Source: Roseburia rectibacter (GTDB taxonomy: Bacteria > Bacillota > Clostridia > Lachnospirales > Lachnospiraceae). Taken from it: 64,000 bases of DNA. Numbering within the stretch: position 1 is the stretch's first letter; each line of letters opens with the position of its first letter. A program made the position numbers and the translations under genes. Below the pieces are notes generated by a model. That model did not search any database. It was not told the origin of the DNA and saw only the letters and a program-made list of their open reading frames with translations. The stretch covers positions 3,003,001 to 3,067,000 of the forward strand of contig NZ_CP092473.1 in assembly GCF_014287515.2 (NCBI RefSeq), written 5' to 3'. Of the stretch, positions 26,444 to 35,062 are shown piece by piece.

Positions 26444-27688
26444 CTACTTTTCCCTGATATTTCCTGCTGTATCTACCGATGCATTATCAGAGATACTCTC
26501 CATATAAGTAAACAGGCTTTGTGCTGCATTATCATCCATCTGTTTTGTCTGTCCGTCTGACGCATAAACCGGGATCAGGGCATAAGAAACTGCTCCATCT
26601 GCTGTCACTGTAACTTTTACTGCTGCAGATCTGTCAATGCTTTGTCCAAAAATAAAATTCCCCAGACTGTAAAAAACAGGTTTTCCATCCATAAACTGTA
26701 TTCCTTCCAGACAGTGTGTATGCGCTCCAACGATCAGATCTGCCCCTGCATCCATGCACTGTTTTGCCAGTTCACGCTGCACCGTATTCGGCTGTTCGCT
26801 GTACTCGGTTCCCCAATGTGGAAATACCGTCACAAAATCGCAGGTCTGTTTTGCCTCTTTTATCACTTCGATGAGCGCCGCCGCATCATAACAGGTAAAC
26901 ATTCCCGGAGTGCCATTCTCGATTTTCCAGTCGACAGACGGAACTACACGTGATACGGCAATAAATCCATATCTTTTTCCATTCACTTCCACAACCTGCA
27001 CCTCTTTTGCGCGCGCTGTGGAATCTCCTGCCCCGCCATATAAAATTCCGGCTCCATCTAATTCCTGAAACGTATCGGACAATGCCACTCTTCCATAATC
27101 CAAAGTATGGTTGTTTGCGAGTGAAACGATATCCACACCCATCTCATTTAATGCCTTTACATAAGAAGGACTGCACCGGAAGGTAAACTGCTTATCCGCC
27201 ATCGGTTCCCCACGGTCACTAAACGGGAACTCATTGTTTACCATTAAAATATCCGCTTCATTTAACTGCTCTAACAGTTCCGGTGAAACAACCTTCTCGA
27301 TTCCACCTGCATCATAGGCTGCTTTAAATGCATTTGCAAACAGGACATCACCGGTAAGGATGATCGTTGTATTGCCTGAGTCTTTCGGATTATCTGCGTT
27401 TGCTGCTGTTTCTGTATCATCTGATGTGCGCTCCGTGCTATCCGCTGCGTCTGCAGTATCCTTTATGTTTTCCGTTTCGCCCGATGTATCGTCATTATCT
27501 GCTCCATCTGGTGCTGTTCCGTTTTCATCCGTTTTATCTGCCGTGTCAGATTGCTTCTCTTCTGTTACTGCCGTCCCCGATGTTATAACAGGCTGTGCCT
27601 GACCACCAGTTAAAATTGCTGCGGCGATCACGCCCACTACAGTCAGTATGGAAAGCACATAAAGTACGATTCTTATTGTTTTATTCAT
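26444..27688 (-). CDS. CapA family (PGA_cap) metallophosphatase-like protein
   Basis: A 414-residue membrane-anchored protein: an N-terminal membrane segment (residues 5-27), a long Asp/Thr/Glu-rich linker to about residue 105, then a CapA-type calcineurin-like domain with ILTGDVLFAN, MVNNEFPFSDRG, SLANNHTLDYG, FPHWGTEYSEQPN, VGAHTHCLEG and SLGNFIFGQ. CapA takes part in poly-gamma-glutamate capsule synthesis, but no capB or capC is nearby, so its substrate is unknown. The start at 27688 has GGAGG just upstream; the frame is open a further 25 codons. Confidence 0.82.
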   Translation of the reverse strand: MNKTIRIVLYVLSILTVVGVIAAAILTGGQAQPVITSGTAVTEEKQSDTADKTDENGTAPDGADNDDTSGETENIKDTADAADSTERTSDDTETAANADNPKDSGNTTIILTGDVLFANAFKAAYDAGGIEKVVSPELLEQLNEADILMVNNEFPFSDRGEPMADKQFTFRCSPSYVKALNEMGVDIVSLANNHTLDYGRVALSDTFQELDGAGILYGGAGDSTARAKEVQVVEVNGKRYGFIAVSRVVPSVDWKIENGTPGMFTCYDAAALIEVIKEAKQTCDFVTVFPHWGTEYSEQPNTVQRELAKQCMDAGADLIVGAHTHCLEGIQFMDGKPVFYSLGNFIFGQSIDRSAAVKVTVTADGAVSYALIPVYASDGQTKQMDDNAAQSLFTYMESISDNASVDTAGNIREK

Positions 27689-27834
27689 AGATCCTCCCAT
27701 TTTTGCATTGTTTTCGTTTTTCTTTGGTTCAGGAAACATTACAAAAATGACGCCGATGTACAACGATTGTACGCCGACGCCACTTTTATCATAATGATTT
27801 GTTCTCTGATTGTCAACTGACGGAAAATCTCAGT

Positions 27835-28884
27835 CTACTCAAAATCAACTTCAATGCTTCCCATACCACAGTCAAGTTCCATGTTTTTCTTTGCACCTTC
27901 ATTTTGGACTTCTTTATCACCACTGATATTTGTATAAGTCTCCCCATCCACTTCAATCGAACCAAGTCCACAGGAAAGTTTGTAATTGTACTCTTTTTCC
28001 TCACCATTTAAATCAAGTGTCATATTTCCCATTCCACAGTCTGCTTTGAGATTCCCTTCAACACTTCCATCCATGGAAAAGTTCCCGACTCCGCAGTCGA
28101 TCGACGCATCACCATTCACTACACCATCTTCGATCTCAACATTACCGACACCGACCGATACATCCATTTTTCCATTTACCTGAAATCTTTTTGCTTCAAA
28201 GTTTCCGGCTCCGACTTTTAAGGTCAGATCATTACAGCTTCCGTCAAAATCTTTCCAATTCATATCTGCGGCACCAATATCAAAATTCAGTTCATCAAAA
28301 GAACTTCCTTTTGGCAGATACAGTATGATCTGTGGGGATTTCTTATAATAATGTTTTTTCGCATCATATTTAATCTTTAATGTATTTCCATCCGTTTTAC
28401 AGGAATAATATTTTTCTTTGCCGCGTTTTAATACAACACGCAGCTTTGCACTGTCATCCGATTCCCTGACTGTAATTTCTGCAGCATCAATATCCATATT
28501 GATATTCTGAATGGAAGAAGCATCATAACTCTGGTCTGCCTCCCCTGATGGAACCTCTGTCGAGAAATCTGCATCACCGATATCTGACACAAGATCCACA
28601 ATATCTTTATCATCTGCATCCAGATCATCATCGTCATCATAATCATCGTCGTCATCATAATCATCGTTATCATCATAATCATCATAATCATCGTCGTCAT
28701 CATAATCGCTGCCGTTATAATAGAGTCCACCCGGACCAATATGCCAGTTTCCATATCTGAGTTCCCCGTTTTTTGCCATACGCCATACAGATGCTCCCAT
28801 TGCAGTGCTTACACCACAGAAGATCAGTCCCACTCCTAACAATACCGCTGCAACGATCAATGTAATCTTTGTAAATTTTTTCAT
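27835..28884 (-). CDS. DUF4097-type envelope protein with Asp-rich tract
   Basis: A 349-residue protein with an N-terminal membrane anchor (residues 8-30), a short exposed segment, then a strongly acidic tract (residues about 60-95) built of YDDDDD and DDYDDNDD units. The remainder is a right-handed beta-helix-like DUF4097 region with repeated pieces such as VGAGNFEAKRF, VGVGNVEIEDG, CGVGNFSMDGS and CGMGNMTLDL. Such proteins accompany PadR/DUF1700 pairs and are thought to sense or respond to envelope stress. Its ATG overlaps the DUF1700 stop (ATGA), so translation is coupled. Confidence 0.82.
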   Translation of the reverse strand: MKKFTKITLIVAAVLLGVGLIFCGVSTAMGASVWRMAKNGELRYGNWHIGPGGLYYNGSDYDDDDDYDDYDDNDDYDDDDDYDDDDDLDADDKDIVDLVSDIGDADFSTEVPSGEADQSYDASSIQNINMDIDAAEITVRESDDSAKLRVVLKRGKEKYYSCKTDGNTLKIKYDAKKHYYKKSPQIILYLPKGSSFDELNFDIGAADMNWKDFDGSCNDLTLKVGAGNFEAKRFQVNGKMDVSVGVGNVEIEDGVVNGDASIDCGVGNFSMDGSVEGNLKADCGMGNMTLDLNGEEKEYNYKLSCGLGSIEVDGETYTNISGDKEVQNEGAKKNMELDCGMGSIEVDFE

Positions 28885-29558
28885 GCTGTCACCCCACTTT
28901 TTTTCTTTTCAAACGGTTTCTTACACAAACAGATGATTCCTTTGACTGCCCATGGAAGAAATACGCCAAATACCCATACAACTAAAAGTACTGCTAAAAT
29001 ACCAAGTCCTAAAACCAGAAATCCTGCTCCGGTCAGTCCAAGTCCAACAGCCACTCCTCCTGTAAATAAAGTACTGAATCCAAAACCGATCAGAAGAAAA
29101 CCTGCAAATACAAGTGACGCCATAACCGCCACCACTGCAACTGCAATGCCAAATAATGTTGCTACTACTGCAAGAAGAAGTGAGGCTATGACTAAAAGCA
29201 ATGTCAGCCAGAGTGGTGATGTGATAACTACCAATACGATCGCTGCTGCGCTCCATCCACTTTTCTTCTTTTCTGAAGTCTCCTCATTTTTTACAAACAT
29301 GTCATCATTCTGATTCCAGTCCGGATTATGGTCTGGCGTGACATCACAGGTTTCACTCTCTTTTTCGATTCCCAGATTCTTTTTAATGCTCTGTGCCACC
29401 TTTTCCGGTGATTCAAGCTCCGCTATGACAGATTCTTCGTTTTCTTCCCCGGCATCTTCAAAATAGCTGCGGTAAAATGCCAGTGCATCTGCCTTTTCTT
29501 CTTCTGATATTCCATCCAAAAGCTGTTCTAACTGTTTTAAAAATTCTTCTCTTTTCAT
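28881..29558 (-). CDS. DUF1700 family membrane protein
   Basis: A 225-residue protein. The N-terminal cytosolic DUF1700 segment reads KREEFLKQLEQLLDGISEEEK then ALAFYRSYFEDAG; it is followed by a charged linker and, from about residue 105, four or five closely spaced membrane helices. I chose the ATG at 29558, 5 nt after the padR stop, over a longer frame that begins inside padR. It is co-translated with the DUF4097 protein. DUF1700 proteins commonly form operons with a PadR repressor; the biochemical role is not known. Confidence 0.85.
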   Translation of the reverse strand: MKREEFLKQLEQLLDGISEEEKADALAFYRSYFEDAGEENEESVIAELESPEKVAQSIKKNLGIEKESETCDVTPDHNPDWNQNDDMFVKNEETSEKKKSGWSAAAIVLVVITSPLWLTLLLVIASLLLAVVATLFGIAVAVVAVMASLVFAGFLLIGFGFSTLFTGGVAVGLGLTGAGFLVLGLGILAVLLVVWVFGVFLPWAVKGIICLCKKPFEKKKSGVTA

Positions 29559-29563
29559 ACCCT

Positions 29564-29884
29564 CTAAAGCTCCTCTCCTGAAAACAGTGCTGATATTTTC
29601 ATGGAATAATCTTCCCATTCTCTCCGGTATTCGACCAGCTTATCCAGTCCAGGCTCCGTGATCTTATAATAACGCCTGTTCCTGCCGCCACACTCTCTGT
29701 CATACACTTCAAGGCATCCATCCTTCTGCAGTCTCCTTAGCACCGGATATAAGGTGGATTCTGATACATCAATGGCCTTGCGCACATCCTGCGTGATCTT
29801 GTAGCCATAGGTGCCTTCTTCTTCTTTCGACACAACAGCTAACACGATTGCGTCTAAGAGAGCAGCTCCTGTATTAAATACCAT
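29564..29884 (-). CDS. PadR family transcriptional regulator
   Basis: A 106-residue winged-helix repressor with the family signature YGYKITQDVRK, STLYPVLRRLQKDGCLEVY and RNRRYYKITEPG. It heads the padR/DUF1700/DUF4097 operon, the usual arrangement in Firmicutes, and probably represses its own promoter. Two AAATAATATTA-like sites, one in the promoter spacer and one downstream of the -10 box, are candidate operators. The inducer is unknown. Confidence 0.92.
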   Translation of the reverse strand: MVFNTGAALLDAIVLAVVSKEEEGTYGYKITQDVRKAIDVSESTLYPVLRRLQKDGCLEVYDRECGGRNRRYYKITEPGLDKLVEYRREWEDYSMKISALFSGEEL

Positions 29885-29917
29885 GCGCTCATCTCCTTTT
29901 CTTTATAATATTCTATT

Positions 29918-29972
29918 TCTTTTAATATTATTTATCTATCAATACTATATTTCATATAATATTATTTGTCAA
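29918..29972 (-). promoter_or_regulatory. padR promoter with repeated candidate operators
   Basis: On the minus strand a consensus TTGACA (29972-29967), 17-bp spacer and TATAGT (29949-29944). The sequence AAATAATATTA appears in the spacer and again downstream around 29920-29930. Confidence 0.7.
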
Positions 29973-30004
29973 CATTTATTTTACCAAAAATAATATATTA
30001 ACAC

Positions 30005-31030
30005 ACCCAAATGCTGGTTTGTTTATGAAATAAATCGTCCGCTCAAATAGTATTTCGTAGGTTTGTGAGTGGCATCTTGCGCAAAGCCGAAGTAATTTTT
30101 GTTCCGTTGTACGAAAATAAGAAAAGTCTAGGTATGCCTGAATTAGATTTTCGCGGAGTGACGTGAACGGCAACAACGAGTCATCCATGACTCGATGCTG
30201 CCTTGTTCTGCCATCCGTGGCAGAACATCACTGTGTGTAGGCAGGCATACCAAGATTTTCTAATTTTCTCCCAAAGTCACAAAATCAGCTTCGGCTTTGC
30301 GCAAGATGCCAGCCTCCAGGTTGTGAAACACCATTTGGGTGGGCGGTTCATCTCAAAACTGGGGGCGTAGGTGCGGATTTTTGATATTCGCACGAATGAG
30401 AATATGCTTAAAATCCTAAGGTGCTGTATCATTAATATTTAGCCTGATGACTTTCCAAAATTTTCAGCTGCTGCATTGTATTACATGAATTATTTCGTAA
30501 ATTGTCAGACCAAATAACACAGAATATTTTTTCAAATGTGTATGGCAATAAATATGGGCATAGTGGTATATATCGAGGTTTTTGCCAGTGTTGTCAAACA
30601 AATAATAAACCATTGAATATAGTTATTTGGAAATCTTTTTTTTATCAGATTCAGACACAAAACACTAATAATTTACGCACCCCCAAGGTTGTAAAATGAG
30701 TTCCCCGGCGAAGGGTGGTTCACAACTTAGTGGCTGGCAAATCGCATCAAGCCGGGACTAGTTTTGTGACTTTGGGAGAAAATTAGTCAATCTTAGACTG
30801 CCTGTCCGTAACACAGTGTTGTGCTGCCATGGACGGCAGCACAAGTCTTAATGCCCCCGGACGGGGCGTTTAAGACGCACACGTCACTCCGCCACAACCT
30901 ATACCAGGCAGCCTTAGATTGACTTATTTTCGGACAACGGAAACAAAACAGTCCCGGCTTGATGCAATTTGCCACTCACAAAACTCCACCCCCCTTCGCC
31001 GGGGAACTCATAGCCCAACAAACCAATATT
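30005..31030. repeat. Structured inverted non-coding element, copy 2
   Basis: Second copy of the element at 17051-18080, about 1.03 kb and clearly homologous along its whole length including the core (about 30380-30670). Left-half outer arms are 30070-30092 and 30289-30311 (23 perfect pairs), the inner stem 30131-30140 with 30242-30251, and hairpins follow at about 30178-30194 and 30205-30224. Right-half arms are 30735-30757 and 30952-30974, with one G-U-type pair in half-unit orientation. Stem sequences differ from copy 1 but remain paired. It sits between padR and ade, in the same orientation as copy 1. A 60-codon frame (30793-30975, minus) also occurs in copy 1, but it merely follows the folded sequence and is not called as a gene. 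Confidence 0.85.
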
Positions 31031-31061
31031 TATCAGGTATTTCATGATATAATTTAAGACA

Positions 31062-31102
31062 AAAAATGAGCGAAGAAAGAAACAATCTCTTCGCTCATTT
31101 TT
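31062..31102. terminator. Bidirectional terminator after adenine deaminase
   Basis: Fifteen-base arms (31062-31076 and 31088-31102, AAAAATGAGCGAAGA and its complement) with an 11-nt loop and A/T tails on both sides, 50 bp beyond the ade stop codon and just outside repeat copy 2. Confidence 0.85.
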
Positions 31103-31151
31103 ATTGATAGAACTTAATTTAACTCTTACGCAAAATGGTATACTGAAACCA

Positions 31152-32840
31152 TTATTTTGCACCAAACAGATATACACCGCGCTCTGTCACACGGATTTCC
31201 GGGATCACCGTAAGTGCCATAAAAGAAAGCGTAATAAACGGATCGATCTCCTCGGAAATGCCAAGTTTCTTCGCTTCCTCTAACATATCTGCCACTTTTT
31301 CGGTAATCTCATCACAGGACTTCTCACTCATCAGACCACAGATTGGAAGCGGAAGCACATCTACTACTTTTCCGCCGGAGGCAATGACATAGCCGCCCTG
31401 ATTTTCTTCCACACCTTTGATGGCTGCAAGGATATCATCATCATTATCACCTGCAACGATCAGATTGTGGGAATCGTGTGCAACGGATGTTGCCACTGCA
31501 CCGCCCTTGACGCCAAATCCTTTGAGTGGAGCAACACCGATCTCACCGGTCTTACCGTGACGTTCCACTACACAGATCTTATTGTAAACTCCATCCGGTT
31601 TGAAATAACCGTTTTCCGTTGGAACTTCCTCTATAAGATGTGTCGTCACAATCTGATGCGGGTTCATCTGTATCACATCTGTTTTTCCATCACAGGAAAG
31701 TCTGATCTTGTCTTTGGTGACTTCTCCCACATGAACCGTATGAAGCAGCTCATCCGGAACAGGCACGGAATAATCTTTTGCATAATCTTCCTCTGTTAAA
31801 ATACGCCCGTCTTTCATGACATCAAGCGGTCTGACCTGCTCTAAATCATCTAAAAATACGATATCTGCACGATAACCGGCACCGATCGCACCATAGTTTT
31901 TCAATCCATAAAACTCTGCTGCCTGGTAACTTCCCATCTTATATGCCTTTGCGACTGGCACTCCAAGTGCGATTGCTTTACGGATGCAGGTACTGATGTG
32001 TCCTTCTTTGCGGATTTCCTCAACATGTTTGTCATCCGTACAGAATGCACAACGGTCTAAACATACCCCAGCATCCAGCATTGTTTTGATCAGTGTCTCT
32101 AAATTCTTTGCTCCACTTCCCTCGCGCACATAGATATGCAGTCCGGCACGAAGTTTATCAAGTACTTCCTCAGCAGTCGAACATTCATGATCATTTTCCA
32201 CGCCGGCAAGACGGTATGCCTGAACTTCTTTTCCATGGATTCCAGGCGCATGTCCATCAATATGTTTCTTGGCAAAAAGCTCCAGCTTATCTGCCATTCT
32301 CTTTTCGCCTTCACAGCACTCCAAAAAGCGCATTGTCTCGCCAAGTCCGAGCACCCTTGCGTTATCCACATATTTCATCATATCAGAGGCAAGGAATTCA
32401 CCGCAGCCGTTGGTCTCCACATCCGTTGCTGGAACTGCGGAAGGTACCATGAAAAATACATTTACCAGAAGTTTTGCGGCACATTTCAGGAAATAATCCA
32501 TTCCCTTTGTTCCGCTGACATTCACAATTTCATGCGGATCAGCAATGATCGTTGTTGTGCCTGCCTTTGCAAGAACCTTTGCAAGTTCTCCCGGCGCTGC
32601 CATACAGGATTCAATATGCATATGTGCATCAATAAATCCCGGCACCAGATATCTGCCAGTGCAGTCGATTTCTTTTTCTCCCTCGTATTCACCAACACCT
32701 ACGATTGTGTCACCACAGATTGCAACATCCGCCTTTAACACTTCCTCCGTAAAAACATTCAGCACATTTCCGTTTTTTAATACGAGATCAGCTTTTTGGC
32801 GTCCATTTGCACAGTCCAGCTTTCTTTTTCTCTCTAACAT
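31152..32840 (-). CDS. ade: Adenine deaminase
   Basis: A 562-residue amidohydrolase that converts adenine to hypoxanthine and ammonia for purine salvage. The metal-binding motif is GFIDAHMHIESCM near residue 75, followed by TTTIIADPHEIVNVSG; the C-terminal ADE domain includes VATSVAHDSHNLIVAGDND and ASGGKVVDVLPLPICGLMS. Length is typical for bacterial Ade. GAGG precedes the ATG. It appears monocistronic, closed by a strong terminator. Confidence 0.95.
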   Translation of the reverse strand: MLERKRKLDCANGRQKADLVLKNGNVLNVFTEEVLKADVAICGDTIVGVGEYEGEKEIDCTGRYLVPGFIDAHMHIESCMAAPGELAKVLAKAGTTTIIADPHEIVNVSGTKGMDYFLKCAAKLLVNVFFMVPSAVPATDVETNGCGEFLASDMMKYVDNARVLGLGETMRFLECCEGEKRMADKLELFAKKHIDGHAPGIHGKEVQAYRLAGVENDHECSTAEEVLDKLRAGLHIYVREGSGAKNLETLIKTMLDAGVCLDRCAFCTDDKHVEEIRKEGHISTCIRKAIALGVPVAKAYKMGSYQAAEFYGLKNYGAIGAGYRADIVFLDDLEQVRPLDVMKDGRILTEEDYAKDYSVPVPDELLHTVHVGEVTKDKIRLSCDGKTDVIQMNPHQIVTTHLIEEVPTENGYFKPDGVYNKICVVERHGKTGEIGVAPLKGFGVKGGAVATSVAHDSHNLIVAGDNDDDILAAIKGVEENQGGYVIASGGKVVDVLPLPICGLMSEKSCDEITEKVADMLEEAKKLGISEEIDPFITLSFMALTVIPEIRVTERGVYLFGAK

Positions 32841-32873
32841 ACGCTTCCTCTTTTCGTTATATATTGATAATAA

Positions 32874-34058
32874 TTATGAAAACAACTTTTTAAAGAAATC
32901 CCCTACTGAAGAAAATACCGACTTAAAAAATCCACCGACAACCGCTGCTATACCACCAGAAGAACTACTGTCCCCATTTTTAAACGAATTGTACAAGGAT
33001 TCTGCATAATCCACCAGTCCATTCAGATCGATCCCCAGTGAATTGATCTTCTTTACCAGATCTACGATCTGCTGACGTTCATCATCCGATAAAGTCACAC
33101 CATATTTTTCACAGGCCTCATCGATTGCTCCATTGATTCCCTCATCATCTGTCAGATCATCTTTAGCGATCAATGCCTTGATATATGCAATAAATTCTTC
33201 TACTTCTGCATCCGAAACACCTTTTAAGGACTCTTCTAACTGTCCGGTAAGCACAAGTTCATTGAGTGCTGTATCAACTACCGAATCACTGATCTCTTTT
33301 CCTGTCATCTCCTGATATGCTTTTAAGACACCTACTAATGCTGCCGTTCCTGAGATCGGAGTCGGTCCTGCAACAATGATATCTGCATCGGTCACTCCTG
33401 CCGTAGTCAATGCATTTTTATACATACCAACCGTACAATAGTTAATATTTGTCGTAGAAATGTTAAGTCCGCTCCCCTTATCTCTCTGCACGATCACAAC
33501 GGAAGATAACGATCTTGTTCCAATCTGTGAGGATGAGATATAGGAATCTAAATACTGATGTTCCTCTGCATTTGTCACATAAACCACATCATAATCTGAC
33601 AGATTTGCCGCATCAATTCCCATAATGGAAAGGATCGTCGCTCTCTGTGAATCATTAAGATCTGCCCCTAATGCAAGGTATGGTTTATCACTGGCTTTGA
33701 TCGTGACATTATCGCTGTCTTCGTTCTGGACGATCGTTCCGCTGATATCCTGAGAATTATCTGTCTGTGACGCCTGATCCGGTGTACTGTTTCCATCCTG
33801 CTGTGGCACCTGATCCGATGTGCTGTTTCCATCCTGCTTGGCACCTGAATCTGTATCATCATCTACATATTGAATCGTGCCTTCAATATTACTGCTGTCT
33901 GTATTTTCCTCCGACGTTTCAGCAGGACTTTCCGTATCACTCTGCTCCGCTGCCACTAAAACTTCTGTCTGTGACGCCTGCACTGCCACACCGGAAGAAA
34001 CTGGCATTGTTGCTGCAAGTATCATACATAACATTTTAACTGCTTTTTTGTTTCTCAT
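32874..34058 (-). CDS. DUF1002 family secreted protein (YpuA-like)
   Basis: A 394-residue exported protein. Residues 1-28 form a signal peptide (MRNKKAVKMLCMILAATM, then an Ala-x-Ala-like site). A low-complexity Ser/Asp/Gln region with repeats of QQDGNST follows to about residue 115. The remaining DUF1002 domain has LALGADLNDSQRATIL, VYVTNAEEHQYLDSYI and IIVAGPTPISGTAALVG. A C-terminal amphipathic helix GFFKSVFSSVGDFFKKLF may associate with membrane. The start at 34058 is supported by GGAG 9 nt upstream. Function of the family is unknown. Confidence 0.85.
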   Translation of the reverse strand: MRNKKAVKMLCMILAATMPVSSGVAVQASQTEVLVAAEQSDTESPAETSEENTDSSNIEGTIQYVDDDTDSGAKQDGNSTSDQVPQQDGNSTPDQASQTDNSQDISGTIVQNEDSDNVTIKASDKPYLALGADLNDSQRATILSIMGIDAANLSDYDVVYVTNAEEHQYLDSYISSSQIGTRSLSSVVIVQRDKGSGLNISTTNINYCTVGMYKNALTTAGVTDADIIVAGPTPISGTAALVGVLKAYQEMTGKEISDSVVDTALNELVLTGQLEESLKGVSDAEVEEFIAYIKALIAKDDLTDDEGINGAIDEACEKYGVTLSDDERQQIVDLVKKINSLGIDLNGLVDYAESLYNSFKNGDSSSSGGIAAVVGGFFKSVFSSVGDFFKKLFS

Positions 34059-34100
34059 AATAAAAATCTCCATTTCTGCATGTGAAAAATATCCACACTA

Positions 34101-35039
34101 CTACTCAAGTCTGACACTCATCCATGCACAGATATCCGCATAGACCTGATCGCGGTCTGTCTCATTTAATATCTCATGGCGGTCTGTCTCATACAAACGG
34201 TATGTCAGGTCATCCACACCTGCCTCTTTAAACATATGGTAAACCTTTTTTACCCCTTCACCGAGATCTCCAACCGGATCATCTGCCCCGGAAACCATGA
34301 AAACCGGCAGATCTTTTGGCACTTTTTTTATATTTTCCATCTGATTGTCAAAATATACCGCTTCCATCAGACCCAGATAACCATTTAAAGTAAAGACAAA
34401 TGTACAGCGCGGATCGCTGTAATATTTTTTTACATGCTCTGTGTCCTTTGTCAGCCAGCTGTTGGTATAATCTTTTCCATAAAGGTCAAATTTGTGGTAT
34501 GGTTTGCTGTAGGAAAGTTTCTGCATCAGTCTGCTTCTATAATTCCATCCACGGAAACGAGCCATAACCCTGCACAGTGTCATGCCAAACTTCGTTGTGC
34601 CATCCGGCACACACCCGGTTCCCATAATGATCGCACCGCTTAAATTTTCACCATGCAGACACAGGTATTTCCGCAGCATATAAGATCCCATACTGTGTCC
34701 CATCATAAAATATGGCACACCCGGATTTTCGCCCTGAACTGCCATACGGAGTCTATGCATATCCGCAACTAATGTATCACTCGGATTTTCTGCAAAATAT
34801 CCCCATTCCGTCTCATCTTTTACCGACGCACCATGCCCTAAATGATCATGACCTACAACCATAAACCCACGTTCTGTCAGATACTCTGCAAACTCATGAT
34901 ATCTTTCAATATATTCGATCATACCGTGTGTGATCTGTAAAATTGCCTTATACTTTCCATCCTCCGGCATCCATTTTACTGCATGGATCTTTGTCGTTCC
35001 ATTCGCAGATAAATATGTCATCTGTTCTTCTTTTGCCAT
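34101..35039 (-). CDS. Alpha/beta hydrolase (monoacylglycerol lipase / S33-like)
   Basis: A 312-residue serine hydrolase of the Hydrolase_4 type. The oxyanion/lid region is LQITHGMIEYIERY then VVGHDHLGHG, the nucleophile elbow is GHSMGS near residue 115, the acid is in VSGADDPVGD and the histidine in ETDRHEILNE. No signal peptide, so cytosolic. Similar proteins are lysophospholipases or monoacylglycerol lipases; the substrate is not determinable here. It lies about 23 bp downstream of the chemoreceptor-like gene and may share its transcript. Confidence 0.85.
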   Translation of the reverse strand: MAKEEQMTYLSANGTTKIHAVKWMPEDGKYKAILQITHGMIEYIERYHEFAEYLTERGFMVVGHDHLGHGASVKDETEWGYFAENPSDTLVADMHRLRMAVQGENPGVPYFMMGHSMGSYMLRKYLCLHGENLSGAIIMGTGCVPDGTTKFGMTLCRVMARFRGWNYRSRLMQKLSYSKPYHKFDLYGKDYTNSWLTKDTEHVKKYYSDPRCTFVFTLNGYLGLMEAVYFDNQMENIKKVPKDLPVFMVSGADDPVGDLGEGVKKVYHMFKEAGVDDLTYRLYETDRHEILNETDRDQVYADICAWMSVRLE

Positions 35040-35062
35040 ATAAATTTCCCATCCTTTACAAA

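Noticed and set aside
28428..28760. Met/Ile/Thr-rich and His-rich frames antisense or shifted to the Asp-rich tract
   Set aside because: They are by-products of the GAT/GAC simple repeat read in other frames.
30502..30699. 65-codon plus-strand frame in the core of repeat copy 2
   Set aside because: The corresponding core of copy 1 does not keep the frame, and there is no ribosome site.
32136..32738. 200-codon plus-strand frame inside adenine deaminase
   Set aside because: The minus-strand frame is a clear full-length Ade; the antisense frame lacks domain similarity.
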